Positions 9,540 to 19,106 of a DNA stretch of 64,000 nt are shown here, piece by piece (the first letter of the stretch is position 1; every line of letters begins with the position of its first letter). The position numbers and the translations under genes were made by a program. The notes beneath the pieces were generated by a model, which saw only the letters and a list, made by a program, of their open reading frames with translations, did not search any database and was not told the DNA's origin. Source of the DNA: Lacrimispora defluvii (GTDB taxonomy: Bacteria; Bacillota; Clostridia; Lachnospirales; Lachnospiraceae); the NCBI GenBank assembly GCA_013036995.1, contig JAAOXG010000027.1, positions 1-64,000 on the forward strand, given 5' to 3'.

Positions 9540-10874
9540 ATGAGGCATGAAAGATTTAACTATAAAAATTTGGATGAAATAAAAAATAAGGCAAAGGAAC
9601 TGGGCGTTTATTTACCTTTCGCAGAAACCACATCTATTCTTAAGGAAAAGCTTTTCGTGAGTCATGGTGTTAACTGGGAAAACCGCATGGGAATTGCACC
9701 GATGGAAGGTGCAGATTCCCTGCCAAATGGTGCTCCTTCTGAACTGACAACACGCCGTTATGTGCGTGAAGCCATTGGCGGCAGCTCTGTAATCTGGTTT
9801 GAGGCTATTTCAATTGTTATGGAAGGCCGCTCCAGTGCACATCAGCTGATGCTTACAGAAGAGAACTTAGAGGAATATAAGGAATTTACGGAAAAGATTA
9901 AGGAAGCTGGTAGAAAGGCAAATGGTTTTGCACCTTATTTAATCATGCAGGCCAATCATAGCGGACGTTATTCCAATCCCGATGGAAAACCAGCCCCTCT
10001 CATTGCTTATCGCCATCCGGAGTATGAAAAGCTGCGTAAAGCAGATGATTCCTGTATCGTTACAGACGATTACTTAAAGGGACTGGAAGAAAGCTTTGGA
10101 GAAGCAGCTCTGCTGGCTAAAAAAGCAGGATTCGATTCCGTTGATATTAAGTCCTGTCACGGCTACCTGCTGGCTGAACTGTCTTCCGCTTACAACCGGC
10201 CAGGTGAGTATGGCGGCAGCTATGAAAACAGAACCCGTATGTTGAAAAATGGAATCGCAGCAGCAAAAGTCTATGAAGACTCTGATTTTAAAGTAACAGC
10301 CAGAATTGGTATTTACGATGGATTTGCTTACCCTTATGGCTTTGGAGTAAAGGAAGGCGAAGGAAATGTTCCTAATCTGGAAGAGCCAATCCGCCTGATT
10401 CGTGAGCTGAAAGAGGATTATCAGATTGATATGGTAAACTTAACCATGGGAAATCCTTATGTAAGCACCCATGTAACAAGACCTTATGATGCCGGAAAAT
10501 ACATACCAGATGAACACCCTCTTTTTGGTATTGCAAGAATGATTAATGGAATCGGCGAAGTTAAAAAAGCAGTTCCTGATATGATTATTTCTGCATCTGG
10601 TCCGTCTTATTTAAGACAGTATTCCGATTTGCTGTCAGCCGGTGCAATTGAAGAGGGATTGTGCGATCATATGTTATTTGGACGTATGTCATTTGCCAAT
10701 CCGGAATTCCCGAAACAGATCATGGAGACAGGAAGATTTGATGCAAAACAGGTCTGCGTTGCCTGCGGTAAGTGCGGTGACTTGATTCGTGCAGGGAAAC
10801 ATACCGGCTGTATCGTGCGGGATTCAGCTACTTATTTGAAATATTACAGAGAATTTCAGGAAGAGAACAAATAA
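9540..10874 (+). CDS. Old Yellow Enzyme-family NADH:flavin oxidoreductase
   Basis: This is a cytoplasmic FMN-dependent (beta/alpha)8-barrel reductase of the OYE/2-enoate-reductase group, which typically reduces activated C=C bonds. It shows the barrel start NRMGIAPMEG (about residues 48-57), the QANHSGR segment (137-143), SCHGYLLAEL (205-214) and the GGSYENRTR stretch (225-233) that in the family contacts FMN and substrate. A cysteine set C406-x2-C409-x2-C412-x11-C424 resembles the 4Fe-4S binding site of the iron-sulfur subclass, but the protein ends soon after and lacks the C-terminal NAD(P)/FAD domains of dienoyl-CoA reductases. The N-terminus is longer than usual. The gene sits 27 bases after the permease and one base before the SDR gene. 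Confidence 0.85.
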   Translation: MRHERFNYKNLDEIKNKAKELGVYLPFAETTSILKEKLFVSHGVNWENRMGIAPMEGADSLPNGAPSELTTRRYVREAIGGSSVIWFEAISIVMEGRSSAHQLMLTEENLEEYKEFTEKIKEAGRKANGFAPYLIMQANHSGRYSNPDGKPAPLIAYRHPEYEKLRKADDSCIVTDDYLKGLEESFGEAALLAKKAGFDSVDIKSCHGYLLAELSSAYNRPGEYGGSYENRTRMLKNGIAAAKVYEDSDFKVTARIGIYDGFAYPYGFGVKEGEGNVPNLEEPIRLIRELKEDYQIDMVNLTMGNPYVSTHVTRPYDAGKYIPDEHPLFGIARMINGIGEVKKAVPDMIISASGPSYLRQYSDLLSAGAIEEGLCDHMLFGRMSFANPEFPKQIMETGRFDAKQVCVACGKCGDLIRAGKHTGCIVRDSATYLKYYREFQEENK

Positions 10875-10875
10875 C

Positions 10876-11646
10876 ATGATGAAAAAAGTAGCAATTGTAA
10901 CAGGTGGAAGCAGAGGAATTGGTTTTTCCATTGCCAGACAGCTTGGAGTGGATGGGTATCGGATCGTCATACTTGCCACTGGGGAAGCAGGCAGATATCA
11001 GAAGAACTTTCAGCTTTTAGATGAGTTAGAGATTGAATGGCACTATGTACAGGGAAGCATTGACTCCACAGAGGATCGAAAACGACTGGTGGAAGAGACC
11101 GTCAGCCGTTTTTCAAGAATTGATGTGCTGGTAAACAATGCAGGAGTCGCACCCCTTGAACGAAACGATTTACTGGAAATGACAGAAGAAAGCTTTGACC
11201 GTGTGATTGGGATTAACACAAAGGGAACCATGTTTTTAACCCAGTTAGTTGCCAGACAGATGATAAAGCAGAAACGGCTGGGCATGAAACAGGGGACCAT
11301 CATCAATGTTGGTTCCTGTTCCGCAGAAGTAACTTCTACTTCCAGAGGCGAATACTGTGTGTCCAAAGCGGGAGTAGCCATGCTGACCCAGCTTTTTGCA
11401 GACCGCCTGGCGTCAGAGAACATTCTGGTACATGAGGTTCGTCCCGGTGTTATCGCAACTGATATGACTACTGCGGTAAAAGGGAAATACGATAAGCTGC
11501 TGGACGATGGAGTATTCCCTATTAAACGTTGGGGAACACCAGAAGATGTGGCCAATATGGTCAGCGTATTCTGCTCGGACAAAGTACTGTATACAACGGG
11601 AAACTATATTGATGTTGACGGTGGATTTCATATAAAAAGGCTGTAA
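10876..11646 (+). CDS. Short-chain dehydrogenase/reductase (SDR)
   Basis: This is a classical SDR of 256 residues, NAD(P)-dependent. The nucleotide-binding TGGSRGIG (residues 9-16), NNAG (87-90), the catalytic serine region NVGSCS (144-149) and Tyr160/Lys164 in EYCVSK are all intact. FabG-like enzymes of this type interconvert ketones and secondary alcohols. It starts one base after the upstream stop, implying translational coupling to the OYE-type reductase, and is followed by a flavoprotein gene 22 bases downstream. In this operon it most likely handles a hydroxyl/keto group of the same imported compound; the substrate cannot be read from the sequence. Confidence 0.88.
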   Translation: MMKKVAIVTGGSRGIGFSIARQLGVDGYRIVILATGEAGRYQKNFQLLDELEIEWHYVQGSIDSTEDRKRLVEETVSRFSRIDVLVNNAGVAPLERNDLLEMTEESFDRVIGINTKGTMFLTQLVARQMIKQKRLGMKQGTIINVGSCSAEVTSTSRGEYCVSKAGVAMLTQLFADRLASENILVHEVRPGVIATDMTTAVKGKYDKLLDDGVFPIKRWGTPEDVANMVSVFCSDKVLYTTGNYIDVDGGFHIKRL

Positions 11647-11668
11647 TTTAGAAAAACAAGAGGTTTTT

Positions 11669-13612
11669 ATGGAAATAAAAAAGACGTTAATTCAGGAAAT
11701 GGAGTTTCATACCGTTGTGGTTGGAACCGGTGCGGCTGGATTCAATGCAGCTTCCCGTTTAAAGCAGTATGGTGTCAATGATATAGCTATTATTGCAGAA
11801 CAGGTCAATGCAGGAACTTCAAGAAATACAGGTTCAGATAAACAGACTTATTATAAATTGTCATTGGCAGGAAAAGACGAAGATTCCGTGTTAAATCTTG
11901 CTGAAGATCTGTTTGCCGGGCAATGTGTGGATGGGGATGTGGCGTTATGCGAAGCCGCCCTTTCCACTTTATCCTTCTATCGGCTGGTGGAACTTGGAGT
12001 CCCATTTCCCTGTACAGAATTTGGGGAATACGTTGGATATAAGACGGACCATGACAGAGGCAGACGGGCCACCAGTGTGGGACCCTACACCTCTAAAATT
12101 ATGACCCAGCAGCTTGAAAAGGACGTACGAAGCAAACAGATTGAAATTCTTGACAGACATCAGGTCATTCACATAATGGTAGAAGAAAATGAAGTTTGCG
12201 GAGTACTGTGTCTGGATTTGAAGAGCAAAGATGAATTACATTATGTCATTATCTGGTGTCAGAATATTGTATATGCTACCGGCGGACCAGCCGGGATGTA
12301 TCACGACAGTGTTTATCCCCAATCCCAGCTTGGAAGTTCAGGAATTGCTTTTGCAGCCGGAGTAAGAGGAAAGAATCTTACAGAATGGCAGTTTGGAATG
12401 GCGTCACTTCAGCCGCGGTGGAATGTAAGCGGTACCTACATGCAGGTGCTTCCAAGGCTGGTTTCAACTGATTCAGATGGAACTGATGAAAGAGAGTTTT
12501 TACTGGATTATTTTGATTCAAAAGAAGAGATGTTATCACTGCTGTTCTTAAAAGGATATCAGTGGCCATTTGATACAAATAAGATTTTTGGCGGTTCTTC
12601 CATTATAGATTTGTTGGTTTATCAGGAAACGATAATAAAGAAACGGCGAGTTTTTCTCGACTACCGGAAAAATCCTGGAGATCAGGAGATTGTATTTGAG
12701 AAATTATCATCAGAGGCTTATGAGTATTTAAAGAATGCTGATGCCTGTTTTGGAACTCCAATACAAAGACTGGAACAAATGAATGAACTGGCAATTCACT
12801 TTTACCAGGAACATGGAGTGGATTTATACCAGGATAAACTGGAAATAGCTATCTGTGCACAGCATAACAATGGAGGTTTGGCAGTAGATCATCACTGGCA
12901 GACTAATGTGAAAGGTTTTTTTGCCGTAGGTGAAGTTGCTGGAACCCACGGTGTAACAAGACCGGGCGGATCTGCCTTAAATGCCGGACAGGTAGGATCT
13001 ACCCGTGCTGCGGAGTACATTGCTCATGATAAAAATATAAGCACTGGAAGAATGAACGACAGTATGAAAAACGCCTGCAGAGAAAGAGCAGAGCAGGTGA
13101 TACAATTATTGGCCGGAGCAAATCATGGTACAAAAAGTTTATCAGAAGCATGGAAAGAAGCAACCAGGCGAATGAGTCAGTGCGGAGGCATGATCCGTAA
13201 TAAAGAGGAAGTAAAAAAAGCTCTTGATGATACGGAATATGTACTTATTAATTACCTGCAATATGTCTCTGTTACAAATATCAGTCAGGCGTCCTTGTTT
13301 TATCACCTGTATGATACTTTATTGGCACAGAAAGTTTATCTGACTTCCATGTATGATTACCTGATGAGGAAGGGCGGAAGCAGAGGATCTGCCCTTTATA
13401 CATCAAGTACTGGCAAAAAGCCGGGAGAAAAGATGCCGGATTTGTTTACCTGTGAGCTGGACCAGGGAAAGTTTGGAAAATTAGTTCAGGAAACTTATAT
13501 GAAAGATGATGTATGTTTTTGTGAATGGAGACCGGTAAGAGACATTCCTGACGTTGATTATTTCTTCGAGACACAATGGAAGCATTACCGGGAGAGAATG
13601 GGATCGATTTGA
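11669..13612 (+). CDS. FAD-binding fumarate reductase/succinate dehydrogenase-like flavoprotein
   Basis: This 647-residue flavoprotein belongs to the fumarate reductase/succinate dehydrogenase/L-aspartate oxidase superfamily. The N-terminal dinucleotide-binding motif VVVGTGAAGFNAASRL (about 16-31) and the C-terminal FAD site with GEVAGTHGVTRPGGSALNAGQVGS (about 421-444) are clear. No signal peptide, heme or iron-sulfur domain is seen, so it is a cytoplasmic electron-transfer enzyme probably acting on an alpha,beta-unsaturated or hydroxylated acid-like substrate. Last gene of the operon; a hairpin at 13651 follows. Its substrate is unknown; family membership does not decide between a reductase and a dehydrogenase. 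Confidence 0.85.
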   Translation: MEIKKTLIQEMEFHTVVVGTGAAGFNAASRLKQYGVNDIAIIAEQVNAGTSRNTGSDKQTYYKLSLAGKDEDSVLNLAEDLFAGQCVDGDVALCEAALSTLSFYRLVELGVPFPCTEFGEYVGYKTDHDRGRRATSVGPYTSKIMTQQLEKDVRSKQIEILDRHQVIHIMVEENEVCGVLCLDLKSKDELHYVIIWCQNIVYATGGPAGMYHDSVYPQSQLGSSGIAFAAGVRGKNLTEWQFGMASLQPRWNVSGTYMQVLPRLVSTDSDGTDEREFLLDYFDSKEEMLSLLFLKGYQWPFDTNKIFGGSSIIDLLVYQETIIKKRRVFLDYRKNPGDQEIVFEKLSSEAYEYLKNADACFGTPIQRLEQMNELAIHFYQEHGVDLYQDKLEIAICAQHNNGGLAVDHHWQTNVKGFFAVGEVAGTHGVTRPGGSALNAGQVGSTRAAEYIAHDKNISTGRMNDSMKNACRERAEQVIQLLAGANHGTKSLSEAWKEATRRMSQCGGMIRNKEEVKKALDDTEYVLINYLQYVSVTNISQASLFYHLYDTLLAQKVYLTSMYDYLMRKGGSRGSALYTSSTGKKPGEKMPDLFTCELDQGKFGKLVQETYMKDDVCFCEWRPVRDIPDVDYFFETQWKHYRERMGSI

Positions 13613-13650
13613 GAATCCTGGACATAAAATTATCTGCTTATGTATAGAGA

Positions 13651-13682
13651 GGAACAGGGCTGTTATGAGACAGTCCTGTTCC
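13651..13682. terminator. Hairpin terminating the redox operon
   Basis: GGAACAGG/CCTGTTCC with an inner CTGT/ACAG extension forms a strong stem-loop between the convergent flavoprotein and GH10 genes. The tail is C/T-rich rather than a pure T-run. Confidence 0.6.
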
Positions 13683-13741
13683 CCTCCCCTCTTTTATGGA
13701 TAGGCATATATTTGTGTTCTGGATTTGACGAAATTTATATT

Positions 13742-14902
13742 TTAACGGTTAAACGTATCGGTAAATGCATCCAGTGTTCTGTAATAAGAAGCCTTTGGAG
13801 TCCAGATATTTGAGAAAAGCAGCGGACTCTTATCCCGCCTCCAGGAGATATCATCTGACATTCCCCACCAGGTGAATCCAGTAATATTGCCGCCTTCCTT
13901 TTTCACTTCGCAGACTGCCTTCATAACGTCATATACATAAGCTGCCTGTTCTGATTCAGATTTGGCACCAGCATCGAATTCTGTAATCTGGATCTCTAAC
14001 CCTGCATTCTTAAATTTGGTATAGGCCTGTTTGAAATAGGAAGCACTTGGGAATGTTGATTCAAGGTGAGCCTGTCCGCCAACACCGTTGCATATTTTCT
14101 TCTCAGCATTGATAAACTGAATCATTTTAACAATATTGTCAGCTTCCATATACTCGTTATAATCGTTATAGAATAAGCTGACCTTATCAGTCAGTTTAAA
14201 ATAACTTAATGTTTCATTGGCATAACGGAAAGCAGTTTTTACAAATTGAGGACTTGTTGAAACACCTCCATAAATTCTTACCCAATCTGAATTTGCCGGA
14301 GAATGCAGATATTGATTAACAACATCCCATGCGTATACCACACTGCCGTATTCACTCAGATAGACATGATTCATGACTGTCTTTATATAAAACTCCATAC
14401 GTGCATTCATTGTGTTTTGATCCACATGATTTGCGCCGGCTTTATAGCCTGAGCGGAACAGCCAGGTTGGAGTCTGACCATGCCATACAAGAGTGTGGGC
14501 ACGTACTCCCAGACCATTTTCATAGCAGATTTTTAATACTTTATCTACCGTATTAAAATTGATTCTGGGTACGGTAGCTTCTGTATAGTTGCTGGGAATG
14601 TAATATCCTAAGGATTTTGCTTCAGCCACTGAAATCAAATTAGGTGAACCGCCAAGCAGTGCATCTGGTTTCATCTCATTTTCAAGCGTGATACTGTTGT
14701 ACCTTTGCTTGATCAGATTTAAGGTGGATGCGTTTTGCAACTGGGCCAACGTTACGCAGGTTCCTGACCTCTGGAATTTGGTTCCATATGTATTTAATAA
14801 AGTCTGGTCGGCAGTTGCTGCCTGGGTAACTCCTAATGATGAAGCGGTAAGTGCAATTGCAGATATAACAGTTAAAAGCCTTTTTGTAAATGTTCTTTTC
14901 AT
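13742..14902 (-). CDS. Secreted GH10 xylanase-like protein with Glu-to-Gln at the acid/base
   Basis: This 386-residue GH10 family protein has a clear signal peptide (MKRTFTKRLLTVISAIALTA... ending near VTQAA, residue 29). Barrel landmarks are ENEMKPD (74-80), HTLVWHGQTP (136-145) and the nucleophile Glu308 in QITEFD. The usual WDVVNE acid/base motif reads WDVVNQ, with Gln197 encoded by CAA (14312-14314 on the plus strand reads TTG). A canonical GH10 xylanase needs Glu there to hydrolyse xylan with normal efficiency, so this copy may be inactive or have a changed role; a single G-to-C change in GAA would explain it. GGGGG lies before the ATG. It is transcribed alone, divergently from an AraC regulator. 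Confidence 0.92.
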   Translation of the reverse strand: MKRTFTKRLLTVISAIALTASSLGVTQAATADQTLLNTYGTKFQRSGTCVTLAQLQNASTLNLIKQRYNSITLENEMKPDALLGGSPNLISVAEAKSLGYYIPSNYTEATVPRINFNTVDKVLKICYENGLGVRAHTLVWHGQTPTWLFRSGYKAGANHVDQNTMNARMEFYIKTVMNHVYLSEYGSVVYAWDVVNQYLHSPANSDWVRIYGGVSTSPQFVKTAFRYANETLSYFKLTDKVSLFYNDYNEYMEADNIVKMIQFINAEKKICNGVGGQAHLESTFPSASYFKQAYTKFKNAGLEIQITEFDAGAKSESEQAAYVYDVMKAVCEVKKEGGNITGFTWWGMSDDISWRRDKSPLLFSNIWTPKASYYRTLDAFTDTFNR

Positions 14903-15221
14903 TTAATTACCCCCTTGTATTTTGATTAATTATTTTAAAGATTCCTTGAAATTTTTTCTCTAAAATAACAGGTTTTGTATCACTAGTATTTTTGATTTCA
15001 ACTCCCTTCTTACCCAGTGTTTTTTAGATACTCTATTTCAAAGTTTCCTTTTTTGTTTATTTAAGTTGTTACTAATTTACCATATTAACTCCATTTTGCT
15101 AGTAATATGTAACTATTACGACACTGTTCGTCATTTTTTCGTTCCTTTCTGTGTGAAACCAGGGAAAAAATGATTGAAGCGAGATTAAAGAAAATTTATA
15201 TTTGATATAGATTAGTGCAAG
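14903..15221. other. Divergent intergenic region GH10/AraC
   Basis: About 320 AT-rich bases between the GH10 start and the AraC promoter. It must carry the GH10 promoter on the minus strand, but I could not pick a convincing -35/-10 pair. No gene or repeat is evident. Confidence 0.35.
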
Positions 15222-15250
15222 TTGTCCTTTGTAATCCTTTGGGATATAAT
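15222..15250 (+). promoter_or_regulatory. Promoter of AraC-family gene
   Basis: TTGTCC and TATAAT are separated by 17 bases. The -10 box lies downstream of a GTG at 15215 in the same frame, so that GTG cannot be the start used from this promoter and the ATG at 15293 is preferred. Confidence 0.65.
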
Positions 15251-15292
15251 GAATCTATAAAATACGATTTGCATTTCCAGGGGGATACATGT

Positions 15293-16189
15293 ATGCAGAT
15301 TTTAACGGATCAATTCCAAAAAGAGTTGAAAGAACATGGGGACTATCAATTTCCATTACTAATTAGTAATGAAAGGCTATCAAAATATGACTCAAATTCA
15401 TTCCTTTGGCATTGGCATCCTGAGATTGAACTTACACTGATTACTCAGGGGCAGATGATATATGAGATTAATAATGAAATGTTTCATCTTTGTCAGGGAG
15501 AGGCGCTTTTTGGTAATACGGGAGTACTTCACACAGGCCACATGTATGAAAATATGGATTGCGAGTATGTATCAATTACATTCGATCCCAGGTTAATTTA
15601 TTCTTATGAAAACAGTATTTTCTACTTAAAATACGTATCCCCATTCATTCAAAATCTTTCTTTGTTCTCTATTTGTTTTGATTTAACTAAGTCCTGGCAC
15701 AAAGAGATCATAAAGATTCTGAATGAACTTGTCACCATTCATCAGCAGCAACAGGATACCTATGAAATAGACGTTCTGATCAAACTGCTTGAATTTTGGA
15801 AAGTGCTATATCTAAATTATGATTCGACCCAGACAATTACATCACCGGAACAGTATAATTATGAAAGAATCAGAAGCATTTTATCATTCATTGAAGAGAA
15901 TTACAGTCATAAAATAACGTTGGAAGAGATTGCAGATCATATCCATATCTGTAAAGGGGAATGCTGCAGGATTTTTAAGCAGTATATGAAGATTCCTCTC
16001 TTTAAGTTTATATTAGAATATCGGATAGAAAAAAGCTTAAAGGATCTGGTGGCTTCCAATGATTCCATTGGAGATATTGCTGCAAAGGCAGGTTTTGGCG
16101 ATTCCAATTACTATTCTCATACATTTTACAAAGTGAAGGGTTGTTCCCCAACCGAGTATCGCAAAAAGGCCCTGAATCATCATAAATAA
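15293..16189 (+). CDS. AraC-family transcriptional regulator
   Basis: This 298-residue regulator has an N-terminal cupin domain (FLWHWHPEIELTLITQG near residues 38-54, typical of sugar-responsive AraC proteins in gut Firmicutes) and a C-terminal double HTH (about 195-295) ending in GCSPTEYRKKA. The start at 15293 follows AGGGGG by a suitable distance and lies downstream of the promoter at 15222. It is divergent from the GH10 gene, so it probably responds to a xylan-derived or related sugar and controls GH10, but no operator was identified. Confidence 0.85.
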   Translation: MQILTDQFQKELKEHGDYQFPLLISNERLSKYDSNSFLWHWHPEIELTLITQGQMIYEINNEMFHLCQGEALFGNTGVLHTGHMYENMDCEYVSITFDPRLIYSYENSIFYLKYVSPFIQNLSLFSICFDLTKSWHKEIIKILNELVTIHQQQQDTYEIDVLIKLLEFWKVLYLNYDSTQTITSPEQYNYERIRSILSFIEENYSHKITLEEIADHIHICKGECCRIFKQYMKIPLFKFILEYRIEKSLKDLVASNDSIGDIAAKAGFGDSNYYSHTFYKVKGCSPTEYRKKALNHHK

Positions 16190-16321
16190 CAGGTTCTCAA
16201 CTAAATTCTGAATATATTACACGTTCCCCCTATTTTGTTTAAGGTTTGAATCTTTAAAGACCTGTAAAATTAAGCTAACGGAAAAATCAATCATGGAATG
16301 AGTGAAATGGAAGGAGTTATC

Positions 16322-17413
16322 ATGGGGGAATATAAAGGGGGAGAGGATTCAGAAATTCTTATAAGCATTCTGGTTGCTGTTCATAATATGAAGGATACGG
16401 TTGACAGATGTATCCAATCTTTAATCAATCAGACATTGGATGATATTGAAATAATAATCGTAGATGATGGATCAACCGATGGATCTGGGGAAATTTGTGA
16501 CCGGTATGCCTCAGAGGATAGGCGTATTAAGCTTATTCATCAAAAGAACCAGGGATTATCAGCAACCAGAGAAGTTTGTTTAAAAAATGCATCAGGTCAA
16601 TATATCAGTTTTGTTGACAGTGATGACTGGTGTGAACTGGATATGTGTGAAAAGCTGTATGAAGAAGCCATTCGATCATCCGCGGATCTGGTGTTCTTTT
16701 CTGCCAACAGGCATCGTCAGGATGGAGTTGCCATTATATGCAATCTCCCCTTGCCCGTTGGTCTGTACAAAATCTCAGATTTATATGATTGCTACATTCT
16801 TCCTCTATATGGTGATGTACAGCTGGACCAGTTAATCACCACAGGTTACATCTGGTGCTGCCTGTTTAAAAGAGAAATGATAGATGGCATAAAGTTTTAC
16901 AAAAATGTCTTCCTGCATGAAGATGAGATTATGATTCTTCAGTCCTTTATAAGGGCAAACAGCTTATACATAACGGATCGACCCTTCTATCACTACAACA
17001 GAATGTCCTCTAATTCCTTGAGTAAACGGTCTACATACTGGAACAATTACTGGGATAATATAATTGAGGTATTCAAAGCTAAGAAGGAATTTGCAGAAGT
17101 TCTATTTAATGACGAGAATAGATATATGGGAAGATTAAGCACTTCTTTGCATTTGAAATTCCTAAGAAGCATAAGAAATGAAACCCATCATGAGAATCCA
17201 GCCGGGTTCTGGGGAGGACTTTTCAACGTATATAAACTTAGAAATAAGGAATTCTTATTTGAAAATAAAAAACATCTGCTGAAAAACGAATTTACACCAG
17301 CTGAAAAAATCCTGATTAAACTAATAGAGCTACGACTTTATTTCCCCGTGTATTTCTATTATGCGCTGGTCTGCGACCGTATGCGGAAGTTTCAGGAAAA
17401 AACAAAAAATTAG
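16322..17413 (+). CDS. Family 2 glycosyltransferase
   Basis: This is a GT-A fold family 2 transferase of about 363 residues. It has the N-terminal ISILVAVHNM strand, the nucleotide-sugar-binding IIVDDGSTDGS and the metal-binding SFVDSDDW (DxD region). The C-terminal half lacks obvious membrane spans, so it is a cytoplasmic enzyme adding a sugar to a cell-surface polymer or lipid carrier; donor and acceptor are not predictable. The start at 16322 follows GGAAGGAG and is preferred over upstream in-frame ATGs at 16298 and 16310. It converges on a flippase-type gene, suggesting a role in surface polysaccharide. Confidence 0.87.
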   Translation: MGEYKGGEDSEILISILVAVHNMKDTVDRCIQSLINQTLDDIEIIIVDDGSTDGSGEICDRYASEDRRIKLIHQKNQGLSATREVCLKNASGQYISFVDSDDWCELDMCEKLYEEAIRSSADLVFFSANRHRQDGVAIICNLPLPVGLYKISDLYDCYILPLYGDVQLDQLITTGYIWCCLFKREMIDGIKFYKNVFLHEDEIMILQSFIRANSLYITDRPFYHYNRMSSNSLSKRSTYWNNYWDNIIEVFKAKKEFAEVLFNDENRYMGRLSTSLHLKFLRSIRNETHHENPAGFWGGLFNVYKLRNKEFLFENKKHLLKNEFTPAEKILIKLIELRLYFPVYFYYALVCDRMRKFQEKTKN

Positions 17414-17420
17414 TGTATAG

Positions 17421-17460
17421 AAAAAGCCTCTGCATTGGTTCTCAATGGGAGGCTTTCTTA
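17421..17460. terminator. Bidirectional terminator between glycosyltransferase and flippase genes
   Basis: AAAGCCTC pairs with GAGGCTTT around an 18-base loop that can itself fold; A-rich and T-rich flanks serve the two convergent genes. Confidence 0.7.
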
Positions 17461-17465
17461 GACCG

Positions 17466-19106
17466 TTAATTAATTAAGTGCAACTTATCAGCTGCCCGGT
17501 ATAAGGTACGCCCGGCAGGGAATTCCGTTAATTCCACCCCGCTGATTCCCCCGAATTTCAATATCAGATAAAAATAAGCGAAGACAGAAGCCGTGATTGC
17601 CAAAAGTACAGAGATAGAATTAATTCTGATAACGAAATAAATTCCATGATAAACAGCATAGCAGATCACTCCCATTATAACAGAACATAAAAATGGTTTC
17701 AGGAAAATCTTGGTTTTATTTTCTCTATAACTCAAATAATTATTCAAAGCGAAGCTATTTAAAATCATTACGATAAGAGGAAGAGTGATATTTCCAATAA
17801 TCAAGGAGTATATTCCCAGATTAAAATGATTTAAACAGAGATAGACCACCCCGATATGAATGACCAGGCCAATTGCTGAATTTATAACTGGAATTTTCAT
17901 TTTATTTATCCCTTGTAGGGTGGAACTGGTTATGGTTGAATAAGCATAAAACAGAATGGCGGCTGAACCGGTCAATAATAAATTTCCGCCTAAAATCACG
18001 TTATATCTGGGAAACAGAATGCTTAAAACTGGCTTTCCCAGAACCATTAATCCAATTGCACTTGGAAAGGCAATATTCATATTAAAAAGGATTGCACTTG
18101 ATATCTTTTTCCTGGTCTCATGGTACTTTTTATTGGTATGTGAGCTTACAATACTTGGAATCATGGAACCCCCAAAGGAACTGGAGATGGCAATGGGAAC
18201 ACTGATTAACAGCTTATAAAGTGTGCTGTAGTTACCCTGCAGAATACTGATGTCAGTTTCAGAAAAACCTTTACGCCCCATGATAATATTAAACAATGAT
18301 ATATCGATGACGCCATTTACCTGATAGACTGTCTGGCTTAATATAATGGGAATTACCGTTATAAAAATGGATTGATATATGATTTTAATACTGTCGGTGG
18401 GCTCCCCAACATATTTTCTCATCTGTCTTCGTATATTGGGAGAATACAAAATAAATATAAAGATAAGAAACAGCAATCCGGATAATGCACCGATGCAGGT
18501 TCCCAGTGTACCTCCCGCAGCTCCCCAGGCAGCCACTTCAGGAGAGGAACTGTTTATACTGATTAAATAACTGGCTGCCGCGATACTGACAACTGCATTA
18601 ATGATCTGCTCAATTACCTGGGAAACGGCTGTTGGAACCATGGTACTCTTTCCCTGAAAAAAGCCTCGAAACACACCCATTACGGAAACGATAAAGATCG
18701 TAGGAGCTAATATTTTAAGGGATTTGGATACTCCCGCGTATTTGTTTAACAGGCTGCTTTCAATCCAGGAAGCATTAAAATATAGAAAAAGACTTGCCGT
18801 TAACCCCACGATAATTGAAAAAATAAAACAGTTGAGGAGGTAAATGTTGGCGTTTTTATACCTTCTTTGTATCAGTTTTTCAGATATTAATTTAGAGACA
18901 GCCAGTGGCATGCTGTATGAAGATAAAATAAGTATAATATTATAAATTTCAAAAGCGGCAGAATAGATGCCCATGGCTTTTTCTCCAATAATATTAGCCA
19001 TGGGAATTCTGTAAATTAACCCGATTATGCGTACGGTAATTGATGCAACAGCTAAAATACTGCCCTGCTTAATAATGCTGTTTCTGTTATCTTTCTGGTT
19101 TGTCAT
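17466..19106 (-). CDS. MOP-superfamily polysaccharide flippase (SpoVB/MurJ-like)
   Basis: This 546-residue integral membrane protein has about 14 hydrophobic helices and the N-terminal pattern of the SpoVB/YtgP group (GSILAVASITVRIIGLIYRIPMANIIG, then AMGIYSAAFEIYN). Such proteins flip lipid-linked saccharides, including peptidoglycan or spore-cortex precursors, across the membrane. AGAGGAA precedes the ATG at 19106. It converges with a glycosyltransferase, consistent with export of a saccharide. Whether it acts in sporulation, cell-wall or capsule assembly cannot be told from the sequence. Confidence 0.85.
   Translation of the reverse strand: MTNQKDNRNSIIKQGSILAVASITVRIIGLIYRIPMANIIGEKAMGIYSAAFEIYNIILILSSYSMPLAVSKLISEKLIQRRYKNANIYLLNCFIFSIIVGLTASLFLYFNASWIESSLLNKYAGVSKSLKILAPTIFIVSVMGVFRGFFQGKSTMVPTAVSQVIEQIINAVVSIAAASYLISINSSSPEVAAWGAAGGTLGTCIGALSGLLFLIFIFILYSPNIRRQMRKYVGEPTDSIKIIYQSIFITVIPIILSQTVYQVNGVIDISLFNIIMGRKGFSETDISILQGNYSTLYKLLISVPIAISSSFGGSMIPSIVSSHTNKKYHETRKKISSAILFNMNIAFPSAIGLMVLGKPVLSILFPRYNVILGGNLLLTGSAAILFYAYSTITSSTLQGINKMKIPVINSAIGLVIHIGVVYLCLNHFNLGIYSLIIGNITLPLIVMILNSFALNNYLSYRENKTKIFLKPFLCSVIMGVICYAVYHGIYFVIRINSISVLLAITASVFAYFYLILKFGGISGVELTEFPAGRTLYRAADKLHLIN

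Noticed and set aside
11043-11582. Minus-strand 179-residue frame inside the SDR gene.
   Set aside because: It is antisense to a well-conserved enzyme with all catalytic motifs and has Ser-rich shadow composition.
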